Below are positions 1-8,636 of a DNA stretch of 64,000 nucleotides, one piece after another; positions within the stretch are counted from its first letter, which is position 1, and every line of letters starts with the position of its first letter. Made by a program: the position numbers and the translations under genes. The notes under the pieces are model-generated. The model did not search any database. It had not been told where the DNA came from and saw nothing but the letters and a program-made list of their open reading frames with translations. The DNA comes from Desulfopila sp. IMCC35008 (lineage in GTDB: Bacteria > Desulfobacterota > Desulfobulbia > Desulfobulbales > Desulfocapsaceae): positions 966,001-1,030,000 of the forward strand of contig NZ_CP050700.1 of assembly GCF_010646885.2 (NCBI RefSeq), given 5' to 3'.

Positions 1-470
1 TCGACTTTAGGTGTATTTATTTTCCCCCACTGATTCGTCAGAGGATTGTTTTGCTCGATAAAGCAATTCATGGCTAGATCACAGAAACCGCCGACGCCAG
101 ATCTCTCCATAGCTCCTCTGTGCGAACTGTCCCATACAGGAGTAATGTTTAAATAATCATTTTGGGAAACATCGGCTCCGTGCTCAATTAATAGTTTTGC
201 TATTAGCAAGTTCCTCTTCTTAATAGCTATTGATAATGGATTCGATGCTGTTTTATCGTATTCGTTTATCGGAATGCGCCGACCTGATTCTAATATAGCC
301 TCTACACATTGGTAATCCCCCGCATCAACTGCATATGTTAAACCATGTTTGCCATGTCTGTCTGTACGAACGGTTAAATATGGGGAGTTTTTCAACAGCG
401 AAACTATAGACCAATAATCAGATTTTTTACAAGCTGACCAAAACTTTTCTTCTTTGGATAAACCAAACAT
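1..470 (-). CDS. Ankyrin-repeat protein, 3' part cut by window edge
   Basis: The reading frame opens at an ATG at 470-468 and stays open to the left edge, giving about 156 residues with no stop, so the gene is partial. Two ankyrin-like units are visible: one around residues 38-55 with the HGxTYAVDAGDY pattern, and one around residues 72-100 with PLSIAIKKRNLLIAKLLIEHGAD, the usual helix-turn-helix-GAD ending. Ankyrin repeats mediate protein-protein contacts and do not predict a reaction. No signal peptide is visible. The gene lies at the end of an AT-rich accessory region and is separated by about 100 bp from the next minus-strand gene, so it could have its own promoter. The family call is fairly safe; the function is unknown. 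Confidence 0.7.
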   Translation of the reverse strand, partial: MFGLSKEEKFWSACKKSDYWSIVSLLKNSPYLTVRTDRHGKHGLTYAVDAGDYQCVEAILESGRRIPINEYDKTASNPLSIAIKKRNLLIAKLLIEHGADVSQNDYLNITPVWDSSHRGAMERSGVGGFCDLAMNCFIEQNNPLTNQWGKINTPKV

Positions 471-569
471 GCTACCCTCTCACGTAGATGATTCATTTAC
501 CTATCCAAATCAATATGCAATATGTTAACAATTAGTTAGAGAAGAAAACTGACATGAATATCATTAAAG

Positions 570-857
570 CTAAAAGCCAAATGACATATCCGACAATATA
601 TCAATAGGAGAGTCTGAAGTATGCCGAGGTCTTGCTAGCCAATTCTGATATCGCAGTTCCTTTTCTGCAGCGGCTCGGCGTTTCATGACTTGAGCCAACA
701 GCGGTTTCCCATCCGCATCTACTCGCCCGATAAAAGGAGTCAAACATAGAGCTGGTAGGAATCGTGTACGCCTTGCAGCATATTCTTTAAGGCTTAGAGG
801 TATTGAATGAAATTCTCTCATAGTAATATGCCTGGAATAAAGAGTATGGAGCGCCAT
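570..857 (-). CDS. Hypothetical protein, 95 aa
   Basis: This small frame begins 12 bp after the stop of the 309-aa gene at 870-1799 and could be cotranscribed with it. No strong Shine-Dalgarno sequence precedes its first ATG; an internal Met at residue 13 is an alternative start. The product is basic, with an alanine/arginine-rich helix near residues 58-75, and has no membrane segment or signal peptide. I do not recognise a family. It may be a real small gene or the remnant of a longer one. Confidence rests mainly on position and on the absence of a better frame in the stretch. Confidence 0.35.
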   Translation of the reverse strand: MALHTLYSRHITMREFHSIPLSLKEYAARRTRFLPALCLTPFIGRVDADGKPLLAQVMKRRAAAEKELRYQNWLARPRHTSDSPIDILSDMSFGF

Positions 858-869
858 GTCATTAAGAAC

Positions 870-1799
870 TTAGATCTGTTGAAGGGCAATGTATTTTTTC
901 TGGTTAGCTAAGATTCGCTTTATACAATCCTGGAAGCCCATCATAATGTGATAAGCATTATGGTTATGGTAAGTTATTTCTTTTTTGTAATCTGAGTACT
1001 TTACAGACAGGCATAGAATCGTAGGCCCATCCTCCCTCATCCAAGTAGTAGTCTCATCATGCATAAGCGTGTGTTTAAAAGCGTTAAATAGCTGATTTAT
1101 GACTGGCAGGAAATTCGTTTCGTCCCTTTCATACTGATCACCACCCATGATTATTTTTGTAACCAATTGATCAGAATTTTTAGAAGCAAACGTAGATCCT
1201 ATAGACTCAAAGTACAGTTTTTTCTTTTCCACAAAAGCATCAAAATTTACTAATAGGTCAGTCAATTGAACTAGTGAATCAATGATTCGACGCATTATGA
1301 ATACCAGTGACTCTACCTCACATTTATATTCGTATAGGGTTGTCGGGCTTAAAACTAAATCATTCCTTTTGGGTGAGTCTAATATCTGAATATCATCGCG
1401 ATCATGGCACTTCTTAAGTAGCGACAATGACTTCAAAAATTTCTTATTGACCACCCTTATGCTTTGGATAATTTTTTGGACTACCAGCTGGGTATTACAT
1501 AATTGTGGCATCTCAGGGTAAACAGGAAAATCCATATACGACAGATCCTCGAAATGAAAATCTGATATAGATCTGCCAGCATCATAATTAACTTCAACAA
1601 TCTGCGGCCTCCAGAACCTGTCTTCTACAATGAGCCACTCCCCATCAGAAAAAATTGGGATTTCATCTTCCTGACATTGATCCAGCGGTGGTGGTATTTC
1701 AGTACTACTGGCTGGTAATCCCTGGCCTTCTATCCTGTCAACAATATTTTCAGAATGTGTGTAGAATTTGTAGAACTTGTCGTAGTGGTATATCTTCAT
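870..1799 (-). CDS. Unknown 309-aa protein, tail-fibre-like N-terminus plus helical C-terminal region
   Basis: Residues 1-70 resemble the tip segment common in phage tail-fibre-type proteins: a proline-rich stretch (TEIPPP) followed by an acidic patch and a GEWLIVED motif. From about residue 100 the protein is predominantly helical, and residues 230-250 carry an NAFKHTLMHDE segment like the N..KH...H patterns of HEPN-type helical domains. No catalytic RxxxxH motif typical of active HEPN RNases is evident. There is no signal peptide. It sits downstream of the SIR2-like gene and the small lipoprotein, all on the minus strand. Both domain comparisons are from memory and should be treated as hypotheses; the coding frame itself is convincing. 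Confidence 0.55.
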   Translation of the reverse strand: MKIYHYDKFYKFYTHSENIVDRIEGQGLPASSTEIPPPLDQCQEDEIPIFSDGEWLIVEDRFWRPQIVEVNYDAGRSISDFHFEDLSYMDFPVYPEMPQLCNTQLVVQKIIQSIRVVNKKFLKSLSLLKKCHDRDDIQILDSPKRNDLVLSPTTLYEYKCEVESLVFIMRRIIDSLVQLTDLLVNFDAFVEKKKLYFESIGSTFASKNSDQLVTKIIMGGDQYERDETNFLPVINQLFNAFKHTLMHDETTTWMREDGPTILCLSVKYSDYKKEITYHNHNAYHIMMGFQDCIKRILANQKKYIALQQI

Positions 1800-1883
1800 T
1801 TTACAATCACTCGAGTTATTTGGAATCTACATACGCTTTAACCTGAAATTTTTGTTGATGTTCATTTGTATATAATTCTAACC

Positions 1884-2174
1884 TCATTCTTGATCTACAC
1901 AGCGAAAAAGAAGAGTAGCCTCAGGCCAACCACCGAAAGGACGAGCCTGTTTCGATTCCATGTTGATAGTTTCAACAATCTTTCCCTGTTGAGCGCAAAA
2001 CGTCGTGGCCTCTTGGTAAGCATTTTTCTGCAGAGTGGCTGAATTTGTAAAACCTGTGTCTCCTGTATGCATCACTCTAAAAGCATCTACTCCATCTGGG
2101 ACAACACCTGTAGACTTTGTACACCCTCCAACCACAATCATAACGGCGAACACTAACAGCCATCGGGTTTTCAT
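1884..2174 (-). CDS. Small lipoprotein, 96 aa
   Basis: The first 18 residues form a lipoprotein signal (MKTRWLLVFAVMIVVGGC) with a lipobox VGGC, so the mature protein should be lipid-anchored at Cys18. The rest (VMHTGDTGFTNSATLQKNAYQEATTFCAQQGK) matches a widespread group of small proteobacterial lipoproteins with a repeated-Ala/Glu helix and two conserved Cys (residues 60 and 92 region) that could form a disulfide. The function of the group is unknown. The start lies 8 bp after the SIR2-like gene stop, and its GGAGG ribosome-binding site overlaps that stop codon, so the two are probably translated from one message. Confidence 0.75.
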   Translation of the reverse strand: MKTRWLLVFAVMIVVGGCTKSTGVVPDGVDAFRVMHTGDTGFTNSATLQKNAYQEATTFCAQQGKIVETINMESKQARPFGGWPEATLLFRCVDQE

Positions 2175-2182
2175 TATTCCTC

Positions 2183-3406
2183 CTAGATTGGAAATTTTCC
2201 CATATTTAGTGATGCTGTTGTTGGAAGATCATGGCAAAATTTCCTATAATCTTGATATGAATAATTGATTTCATCCATCTCTGGAAATATCTTCTTTACT
2301 CGTTCTTGGAAGTCTTCCTTTTGATTCGAAGGATCAATTACTGTCACCTGTGCCTTACTTGGTATAATGGTTCTCACGAAAATATCTGAAAGGTGATTTA
2401 TATCTGCATCTGGGAAGCTATAACCTGCTACTATAAATTGCTTAGTGGTAGGTAGTGATGAATGTATGTTTCTTCTCATGACCAACGAATACCAGTTTGC
2501 GTATTCACTTTTGTATTTGCTGGGTGATACAAATATTGGCTTAAACCATTCATTTTGATGATAAATATAGCCCAAAGTATTTTTTCTAATTTCATCATCT
2601 GTTGCTTCTCTGTTAATCTTTCCAACGCCATTTTCACTATTTGAAATTTGCATCAATTCATGCAGATCGTTCATTTGGCTATGAGAATTTGGCCCTTTAT
2701 ATAGCGTTGCAGGTTGCCCGAATCTCCCTTCCTTATGCTGCCACTCATACAAACAAATTGATCCGTGTATATGATAAAGTTGCACCATAGATGGGATATT
2801 TAGAGCTTTTTGAGAGGGGGCAATCAAAGGAAAGAGTGAGCTTAAACCAAAGCCTGTGCTAGGAAACCAAAAATTGGAATTGTATAGCAAAGCATCTGCC
2901 ATAATTGAATCCCAATTAAAATTGATTATATAATCTCCAGGCTCTAAAGCTTCACATAACATTTTATGGTAACGGCAAACACGCTTTTGATCACGAGGAG
3001 TATTGGGTTCTGTAACAGATGTTCTTATGATAGCTTCAAAATCATCGAGCAGCCAACTCAGTGAATAGCCGTGAGACTCAGCCTGGATAACTTCTTCTTC
3101 AATCTCGCTATACAAGGATTCTAAGTTAAATCCACTTTTTTGCAATTCAGGGAAATAGTCTGTGGGCATATCCCCTTTGGCCACATCCTCTGGTATATTG
3201 TATTTTTGACGCAGAAACTGACTTAACCCATGAGAATGTTTCATTCCTGAGGCATCACATAAAGTAGGTGCGCCGCCAGTAGAAGATTTAATTTGGGCAA
3301 TCAGCCTACCGAGAATATTATATTGAGTGGGGTAATTAGTTGCACCATCCTCATAACAAAATGATGCTCCGGCGCCTAATATTATCGCAGTACGTTTTCC
3401 ATTCAT
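2183..3406 (-). CDS. SIR2-like (sirtuin-fold) protein, 407 aa
   Basis: Sirtuin-fold NAD-binding features are readable in order: GAGAS at residues 11-15 for the dinucleotide site, NFNWD at 162-166 in place of the family's N-x-D motif, HIHGS at 212-216 containing the candidate catalytic His214, and a VAGYSFPDADIN segment at 327-337, the usual C-terminal Rossmann strand. The zinc ribbon of deacetylase sirtuins is absent, as in SIR2-like NADase effectors of anti-phage systems (ThsA, DSR, Avs families). No second effector or sensor domain is visible, so this is a stand-alone SIR2 protein. Downstream genes follow closely on the same strand. NAD hydrolysis or a defence role is an inference from family and accessory context only. 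Confidence 0.75.
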   Translation of the reverse strand: MNGKRTAIILGAGASFCYEDGATNYPTQYNILGRLIAQIKSSTGGAPTLCDASGMKHSHGLSQFLRQKYNIPEDVAKGDMPTDYFPELQKSGFNLESLYSEIEEEVIQAESHGYSLSWLLDDFEAIIRTSVTEPNTPRDQKRVCRYHKMLCEALEPGDYIINFNWDSIMADALLYNSNFWFPSTGFGLSSLFPLIAPSQKALNIPSMVQLYHIHGSICLYEWQHKEGRFGQPATLYKGPNSHSQMNDLHELMQISNSENGVGKINREATDDEIRKNTLGYIYHQNEWFKPIFVSPSKYKSEYANWYSLVMRRNIHSSLPTTKQFIVAGYSFPDADINHLSDIFVRTIIPSKAQVTVIDPSNQKEDFQERVKKIFPEMDEINYSYQDYRKFCHDLPTTASLNMGKFPI

Positions 3407-3626
3407 TTTTTTATACAGAACAAGTAATTATACAGAAACTGTGAAACGTCGATGTTGTAATGTTATATACAAAGATTATGTGTTAGGCAACATGGAAGAT
3501 ACACGGCACAAGATATCTGGTTTGTTGCTCTATCCCAGTCACACCCTGATGCAGGACAATACTTTCATTTCCTCTGTTTTGACAGGACTGTATAGATGCT
3601 CGATACTCATTCTGTGTTGACCAACG

Positions 3627-3872
3627 CTACTCCCGAGACAGATGCAACATCTCAGCAGCCAAAGCCCCCTTCACCCTCTCCTTTTGCCGTTCACTTAACG
3701 TAACCCACCAGGACCGAAACTGGGGAAACTTCTTAATGCACCTCTTACACTCATCTGGGGTGAACGCTTTGAGGTAAGCGGCACGAAGCAGCCTGTCGGT
3801 ATCGCAATGATACATTTCCTGTGCTTCACCGGAATCTATTGGGTCCAGATCCATTTTCAGTGCTTTTGACAT
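3627..3872 (-). CDS. Hypothetical protein, 81 aa
   Basis: The start is supported by a perfect AGGAGG seven bases upstream of the ATG. The product is soluble, charged and helical, with three Cys (residues 23, 42, 45; the pair CKRC at 42-45) and a tandem Trp (RSWWVTL). No domain is recognised. It is flanked by 220 bp downstream and more than 700 bp upstream without genes, so it appears monocistronic. Confidence 0.5.
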   Translation of the reverse strand: MSKALKMDLDPIDSGEAQEMYHCDTDRLLRAAYLKAFTPDECKRCIKKFPQFRSWWVTLSERQKERVKGALAAEMLHLSRE

Positions 3873-4615
3873 AATGCCTCCTGTAATATATCCAGCAACA
3901 ATACATCGGGAGGGGTGTCATATGGTGAGTACCCTGTTTCAATTTTTTTTTCAGGAAGAGGGGAGTGGGGGGAACAGCATGAAAATAGATCAGGTAAGGA
4001 AAATATATGTCGGTATTTATGACGGTATAAATATAATTCGAATCTGAATAATTATAATTAAATCATTGTTATGAATTCAAAGATTGGTGGACGCCTCGCC
4101 CACCATCTTATTTTAATAATTACAATACTATATTACAGGTGATTCCGGTCGGTAAATGGTCGATAATCATCTATGTGCTATTCGTAGTTAGCAAAACAAG
4201 GTCTACACGAAAGAAAAGGGAAGGTCATATCTCAGTTCTTCGCTTGATCAGACCCTCCATTTACGGCTCCATCTCAGCCTACCTTTCAAAAGCACTATCT
4301 GCCATTAGGATTGCCTGCAATGGAGTAATGCTTCGGTGCTCTTTTTGTTTAATTTGATCATAGATTAATTTTGAGATTCACAAAATAGTCTCAACTTATA
4401 ACTTTGCTAAATTCACTAACAATATCAGTAGAATGCTTGTATAACTTCATTTGTGGAAGATGGAAATAGGTATTTATGCCTATATGAAACATTGTGTTAA
4501 TGTGATTAGATTAAAATTATGTCAAAGGTGATAAATCGTAAAAGTGAATGCAAAATTTAGGATGATGCCTGGTTAGAAAAAATCTCTCATCGTACGACAA
4601 CAAAATGATATATAA
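3873..4615. other. AT-rich gene-free spacer
   Basis: No convincing gene was found in this 743-bp stretch. A plus-strand frame at 4139-4357 lacks a ribosome-binding site and looks spurious. A hairpin with arms TGGTGG/CCACCA at about 4085-4107 is followed by a T-rich run and could act as a terminator for an unrecognised transcript. Base composition is AT-rich, like the neighbouring accessory genes. Confidence 0.4.
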
Positions 4616-5242
4616 ATGATTGATCATACTCCTGAGCCAACATATCAATATTTTGATCAACTCATTGACACGAAGACGCCAGTTGTTCCAGTGTTGTCAT
4701 TAGTGAAAATCAAGAAAAATGGCACTACCATAAGAGAACTAAGTATTATTTACTACAACCCCAAAGAACATGCTCTTAACAGAATTTATGACAATGATTT
4801 TGCCTCCTTCATATCTGATAACTTATCATCATTTGAGCGTGGTATGTCTACTCAGATACTCGCTGGTATCGTGAGATCAAGTAAGCCAAGTGTAATAGAA
4901 CCGTGGAGTGGAGACACAATTGAAAAAACTAATTATGAACCGTTCAGTCTGTACAAGGGGCTCCTATCAATTGTTGGGGAAAATGACGGTCTGCCACTGA
5001 TAGTTCCTGATTATAATGGGATCATAGGGAATATTATTCCAGGCGTCAAACAGATATTGGATGGTAAAAACCCAACTATAGTTCGTCGAAAGATTAAACA
5101 ACTTGAAGCTCTGCAATACAGAATAGTGGACATCGTAGGCGATAACCCTCTCAAGAAAGCTCCAGTCGTCTCTTTGAATGATAATTTTCAAGGTTTAAAT
5201 GATAAACAAATCGCTAGATTAGGAAAGCTCAACACACTGTGA
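4616..5242 (+). CDS. Unknown 208-aa protein
   Basis: A clean 208-codon frame in AT-rich DNA. The protein is soluble with no signal peptide or membrane segment. Visible features are a WSGDTIEKTNYEPFSLYKG centre and a basic helix RRKIKQLEALQYRI around residues 155-170. I do not recognise a family. It is the only plus-strand gene of the left accessory region and is followed by a decayed gene whose first GTG would overlap this stop. Codon and base use fit the surrounding transferred-looking DNA. An upstream Shine-Dalgarno sequence is not obvious. Confidence 0.55.
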   Translation: MIDHTPEPTYQYFDQLIDTKTPVVPVLSLVKIKKNGTTIRELSIIYYNPKEHALNRIYDNDFASFISDNLSSFERGMSTQILAGIVRSSKPSVIEPWSGDTIEKTNYEPFSLYKGLLSIVGENDGLPLIVPDYNGIIGNIIPGVKQILDGKNPTIVRRKIKQLEALQYRIVDIVGDNPLKKAPVVSLNDNFQGLNDKQIARLGKLNTL

Positions 5243-5960
5243 ATCAGATAAAGCCTTCTTCCTCTATTGCTGAAAAACAGAAGGGGAGCATAAGCGACTT
5301 TGTCCGGCTAGTTTCTACCCTTCTCAGGATCAAGAATTACTTGAAGAGTTGCCTGGCAAGTATTTTCCCGCAAATCTTGCACAGAGCAGTCAACTGGAGG
5401 ACTTCACCAAGATATCCTATTATCAAAAGAGATGACGTTTTGATTATAGTATAAATTCTGAAAATATAGAGAAATTCTATTATGTTAAACTGAAGATCGA
5501 CGGCAAATGAGTTCCATCAGGATTTTTCAAAAATGACACGATTGATGCTCGATTAGCAACGGAAAATAGGCAAAAAATAATAACAGGGAACCCTGGCGAA
5601 TTTGACCGATATAGCATGACAAGCTTTCGAGACATATACAATTTAGGAGTTGAAATCTTCAACGAAAATCCCACCTCCATTTTCAAACGGTACGATCGGA
5701 TAAGAGTACCAATCCTGTTGATTTTTGGAGAAGATGAGCCTTTTTATCCTAAAAAGATAAGTGGGTTAAAAGATTTACAGGAAAATTTGATAAAGCCATT
5801 TTAAAATCGGATGACTGCTGCCGGCTGTAAAGTTTATATTAGAATATATCCAGGCAGCGGACACTTCCCCCCATATTGATTTACCTGTTTTATTTGCAAA
5901 TGATGTAAGTCAGTTTGTTACAAAGGGCACAGTTGATTATTCTGATCTGAATTAGTTTTT
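5243..5960 (+). pseudogene. Decayed gene with alpha/beta-hydrolase-like C-terminus
   Basis: Protein-like stretches switch between frames and are broken by stops. A frame near 5300-5420 reads as a Glu/Leu-rich segment (QDQELLEELPGKYFP). From 5490 to 5804 another frame reads through to a RVPILLIFGEDEPF segment, the typical strand plus catalytic-acid loop of alpha/beta hydrolases. After a stop at 5802-5804 the text resumes with YIRIYPGSGHFPPY, the usual glycine-His-loop (catalytic His) of the same fold, and then stops again. The order acid loop then GxGHF supports a hydrolase remnant with several inactivating lesions. The 5' limit is uncertain. Confidence 0.5.
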
Positions 5961-6109
5961 GTTATTAATAACTATATCATGCTGATTATGGGTGCATTTC
6001 ATTGGTTATGCGAAGGACTTCAAATTATCCCTGACTCTGTGACCGTCCAGAATAAAGATTTGTCCCTAAAGATTTCGAGATCATTTATACAGACTTTTCA
6101 CTCTGCAGA

Positions 6110-6208
6110 CGTGTCGAGATGACCAGATATCCTTCGTTGCAACAGCGAATTGCCTGCCCGAGTAGGGCAATTCATTGTGCAGCCTGACTAGCAGGTCATC
6201 TCGACACG
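6110..6208. repeat. 99-bp nested inverted repeat
   Basis: Perfect 15-bp arms (CGTGTCGAGATGACC at 6110-6124 and its reverse complement at 6194-6208) enclose a second stem, GAATTGCC at 6147-6154 with GGCAATTC at 6166-6173. No ORF lies inside and no obvious target duplication flanks it. There is no T-run, so it is not a standard terminator. It lies between the decayed hydrolase and the end of the TPR gene. It could be a small mobile element, a structured RNA or a palindromic REP-like unit. Confidence 0.7.
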
Positions 6209-6316
6209 CTACCTAAGCACCTGTTCATTCTACTCAATGAAACAGAAAGGAATAGGCATCGCATACCTCTACCGATAATTATTCTCATTTTGCATAGAAG
6301 TCGTTACACTATCAAC

Positions 6317-7723
6317 TCATTCCCTTATGAACTTGACCCTGTAATAAAGTTGATAAAATTGTCCGGAGGAATCTTCAAATGCGGTAATAAGGTTGGAAGC
6401 CGTAATTCTATAATTCTCATCACCGACAGGGAGATTATCCGAGCATTTTATAGTACCTGCTTCATCGACGATTTCCATCTTTTTGAACACTACATCGGCA
6501 TTTTCGCCTGTTATTGGGATAGGTAGCATTACTTGAAAGTTCAGGTCCACACCTGATTGAACATATCCTTCCTCCCCGTCTGTTGACAGATATTCCTTTT
6601 CCGTCATGCCGATCATGTATCGAGGCAGGGGGGTACCGTTTTGCTGGAGCTTTTGAAACAGGTTAGATTTGAGGTAATAATAATAATCGCCAACCGTATC
6701 CCCTGCAGATTTTGCAACCACCCCTCTTAACCAGTATATATCAGGAAGCTGTGGTTCGAGAGATTCTGCTTTATCCAGGTCACTGAAGTACGTTGCTGAC
6801 TGGCCTTGAATCCTTGAAGCCGCGTCAGCCCTCACTATGTAGAGTATAGCGATATTAGGATCGATTTCGATTGCTTGCGTCGCAAGATCAAATGCTTCAG
6901 CAGCATTATTTTCCCGGAGTTCATTTATCGCTTTATTGTATAATACGCTGACGTCACTAGGTGCTTGTTCAAAAGATGATGAAGTACTCGTTGTCTCTAC
7001 GGTTTCAATCGAGGGTGAGGCTGCCAGAGTTTCTGTGGTTTCATAAGACGATGAGATAACTGCTGTCTCTACAGCTGAGCAGAGATCTTCTGAGACGCAA
7101 GTGAAGGTTATCATGGCCATGAGACCTTTAATATCAGCAACATAGCTCATGTTCCGTAACAATACATTTTGTGTTTGAGGATCAAGGATGGAGACGTTGA
7201 GGGTGTCAAAATCAATATGTCCAATCCTGGTCTTTGATCGTTCAATAACTGCCTTAGTGCCATCCTGCTCGGCGGACTTCTTGTATGCCTCAGATAGCGT
7301 TTGATATACAAAGGTTGCGGCTTGCTCAAACGCCGGAAACCGTTTTTGGTCATATGCCTGGTATTTGTAATTCAGGGTGTTTCCCGGGCTATGTATAAGT
7401 GCCAGGTCTCCGGAAGGTTTTGCTGACTGTCGAATGCTCTGCCCGGTGGAGGATTCAATAAAATTCTTGCTTTGTTCGTATGATTGTTGGGCGAGTGCAG
7501 CATCTTGTAAAAGCCATCCTGCAGGGATCTTAAATCTCCAGCCTGACGGTTGATGGTGATAGGTACTCCCCTCTGTGGAATCGATAGAGATCTCTGAACC
7601 GGGTTGTGCAACCTCTTCTTCGATGTCAGGGAAAAAGAAAACGACGGCAACTATGAAAACAGTAGAAATAATTAAAATAAATCCAAGGCTGTAAAGCAGG
7701 AACTTGAAAACTTTTTTTAGCAT
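6317..7723 (-). CDS. Membrane-anchored protein with TPR-like repeats
   Basis: I place the start at the ATG at 7723, preceded by GAGAG, rather than 39 bp further upstream. The 468-aa product begins with one long hydrophobic segment (about residues 8-34) that should anchor it in the inner membrane with the rest outside. A first globular part (about 50-225) has a GWRFKIPAGW start, reminiscent of lipoprotein or PsbP-like stress-protein folds. A Ser/Thr-rich linker (about 230-265) leads to two TPR-like helices pairs (AINELRENNAAEAFDLATQA, DADAASRI... region). The C-terminal part is beta-rich. Function unknown. An IS21 insertion only 54 bp upstream probably separates it from its native promoter region. 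Confidence 0.7.
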   Translation of the reverse strand: MLKKVFKFLLYSLGFILIISTVFIVAVVFFFPDIEEEVAQPGSEISIDSTEGSTYHHQPSGWRFKIPAGWLLQDAALAQQSYEQSKNFIESSTGQSIRQSAKPSGDLALIHSPGNTLNYKYQAYDQKRFPAFEQAATFVYQTLSEAYKKSAEQDGTKAVIERSKTRIGHIDFDTLNVSILDPQTQNVLLRNMSYVADIKGLMAMITFTCVSEDLCSAVETAVISSSYETTETLAASPSIETVETTSTSSSFEQAPSDVSVLYNKAINELRENNAAEAFDLATQAIEIDPNIAILYIVRADAASRIQGQSATYFSDLDKAESLEPQLPDIYWLRGVVAKSAGDTVGDYYYYLKSNLFQKLQQNGTPLPRYMIGMTEKEYLSTDGEEGYVQSGVDLNFQVMLPIPITGENADVVFKKMEIVDEAGTIKCSDNLPVGDENYRITASNLITAFEDSSGQFYQLYYRVKFIRE

Positions 7724-7777
7724 ATGATAACTCTCTGATAAGGTAAAACGACATGTTTGCATAACATTTCACTTTCG

Positions 7778-7825
7778 TGTTAGCGGCGGCGTCGAAGTAC
7801 CAAGAAACGGCGGTTTGAAAGTGCA
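7778..7825 (+). repeat. IS21 left terminal inverted repeat
   Basis: The inward sequence begins TGTTAGCGGCGGCG and includes CGGCGGTTTGAAAG at about 7812-7825. It aligns with the right end read on the other strand. It marks the istB-proximal end. Confidence 0.8.
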
Positions 7826-7889
7826 GCCGTTAAACACGACTTAACCGCCGCCGTAAGTCGACCACCGGCGACGGTTGGTTCTTTCCTTT

Positions 7890-8636
7890 TTACATTTCTA
7901 CCTGCGCCTTCATTCTGTAACTTTTCCCCTCAATAACAACCGTATCCGCATGATGCAGGAGTCTGTCCAGCATTGCCGATGTCAGTGTCGCATCATCATT
8001 GAAGATAGCCGGCCAGTCCTTGTAAGCCCGATTTGATGTAATGAGTATCGCTCCATTCTCATACCGTTTACTGATCACCTGGAAGAGCAGATCGGCTCCT
8101 CGTTTATCTATTGGCAGGTACCCAAGTTCGTCGAGTATCAGCAAGGAAGGTTTGAGATATTTTTTTAGACATGTTTTCAGTTGTCCGCCTGTTTGAGCAG
8201 CGGACAAAGTGTTGATCACATCAACCGCCGTAGTAAACAGTACGGAGTAACCACGCAGGCAAGCTTCATAGCCGATAGCGGTTGCAAGATGGGTTTTACC
8301 CAGGCCGACGCCGCCAAGGAGGATGGCATTGGCTTTATCGGCAATAAAGTTGTGCCGGAAGAGGTGCTTCACTTGCATTTCGTTGATTTGCTCCGGCCAG
8401 TTCCACTCGAACTGATCGAGGGTTTTAATGACGGGGAAGCGAGCCATTCTGATCCGGCGCTGAATGGCATTGTCCCAGCGCAGATCTGTCTCCCCGCGGA
8501 TAAGTTGCTCAAAGTATTCCTGGTGGCTCCAACCGTTTCCGGCCGCCGTCGCTGCAAGTTCTTCGTGATTGTTTTCCATAAATCTCAGCTTGAGATAGTC
8601 GAGTTGCTCTGTGAGGTGTTGCGGTTTGCTATTCAT
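7890..8636 (-). CDS. istB: IS21 helper ATPase IstB
   Basis: IstB is the AAA+ ATPase that selects the target and activates the IstA transposase. The start chosen is the ATG at 8636, whose first 8 bases overlap the istA end, giving a 248-aa protein of normal family length. The Walker A motif GGVGLGKTH is at residues 108-116 and the Walker B LLILDE at 165-170, followed by the IstB/DnaC-type LGYLP. A helical N-terminal region precedes the AAA+ core. The coupling to istA by overlap is typical of the family. No frameshift is seen, so it should be functional. Confidence 0.95.
   Translation of the reverse strand: MNSKPQHLTEQLDYLKLRFMENNHEELAATAAGNGWSHQEYFEQLIRGETDLRWDNAIQRRIRMARFPVIKTLDQFEWNWPEQINEMQVKHLFRHNFIADKANAILLGGVGLGKTHLATAIGYEACLRGYSVLFTTAVDVINTLSAAQTGGQLKTCLKKYLKPSLLILDELGYLPIDKRGADLLFQVISKRYENGAILITSNRAYKDWPAIFNDDATLTSAMLDRLLHHADTVVIEGKSYRMKAQVEM

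Noticed and set aside
3481-3488. GTTAGGC, a possible attC core, between the SIR2-like and 81-aa genes
   Set aside because: No matching RYYYAAC partner or symmetric L-boxes lie at a suitable distance; a single 7-bp match is expected by chance.
4139-4357. 72-codon plus-strand frame in the left spacer
   Set aside because: No ribosome-binding site, unusual composition and no domain; treated as non-coding.
7761-7768. GCATAACA / TGTTATGC around the IS as an integron attC site
   Set aside because: The arms do not fit the RYYYAAC/GTTRRRY core consensus, and no integrase or cassette-like series of such sites was found.
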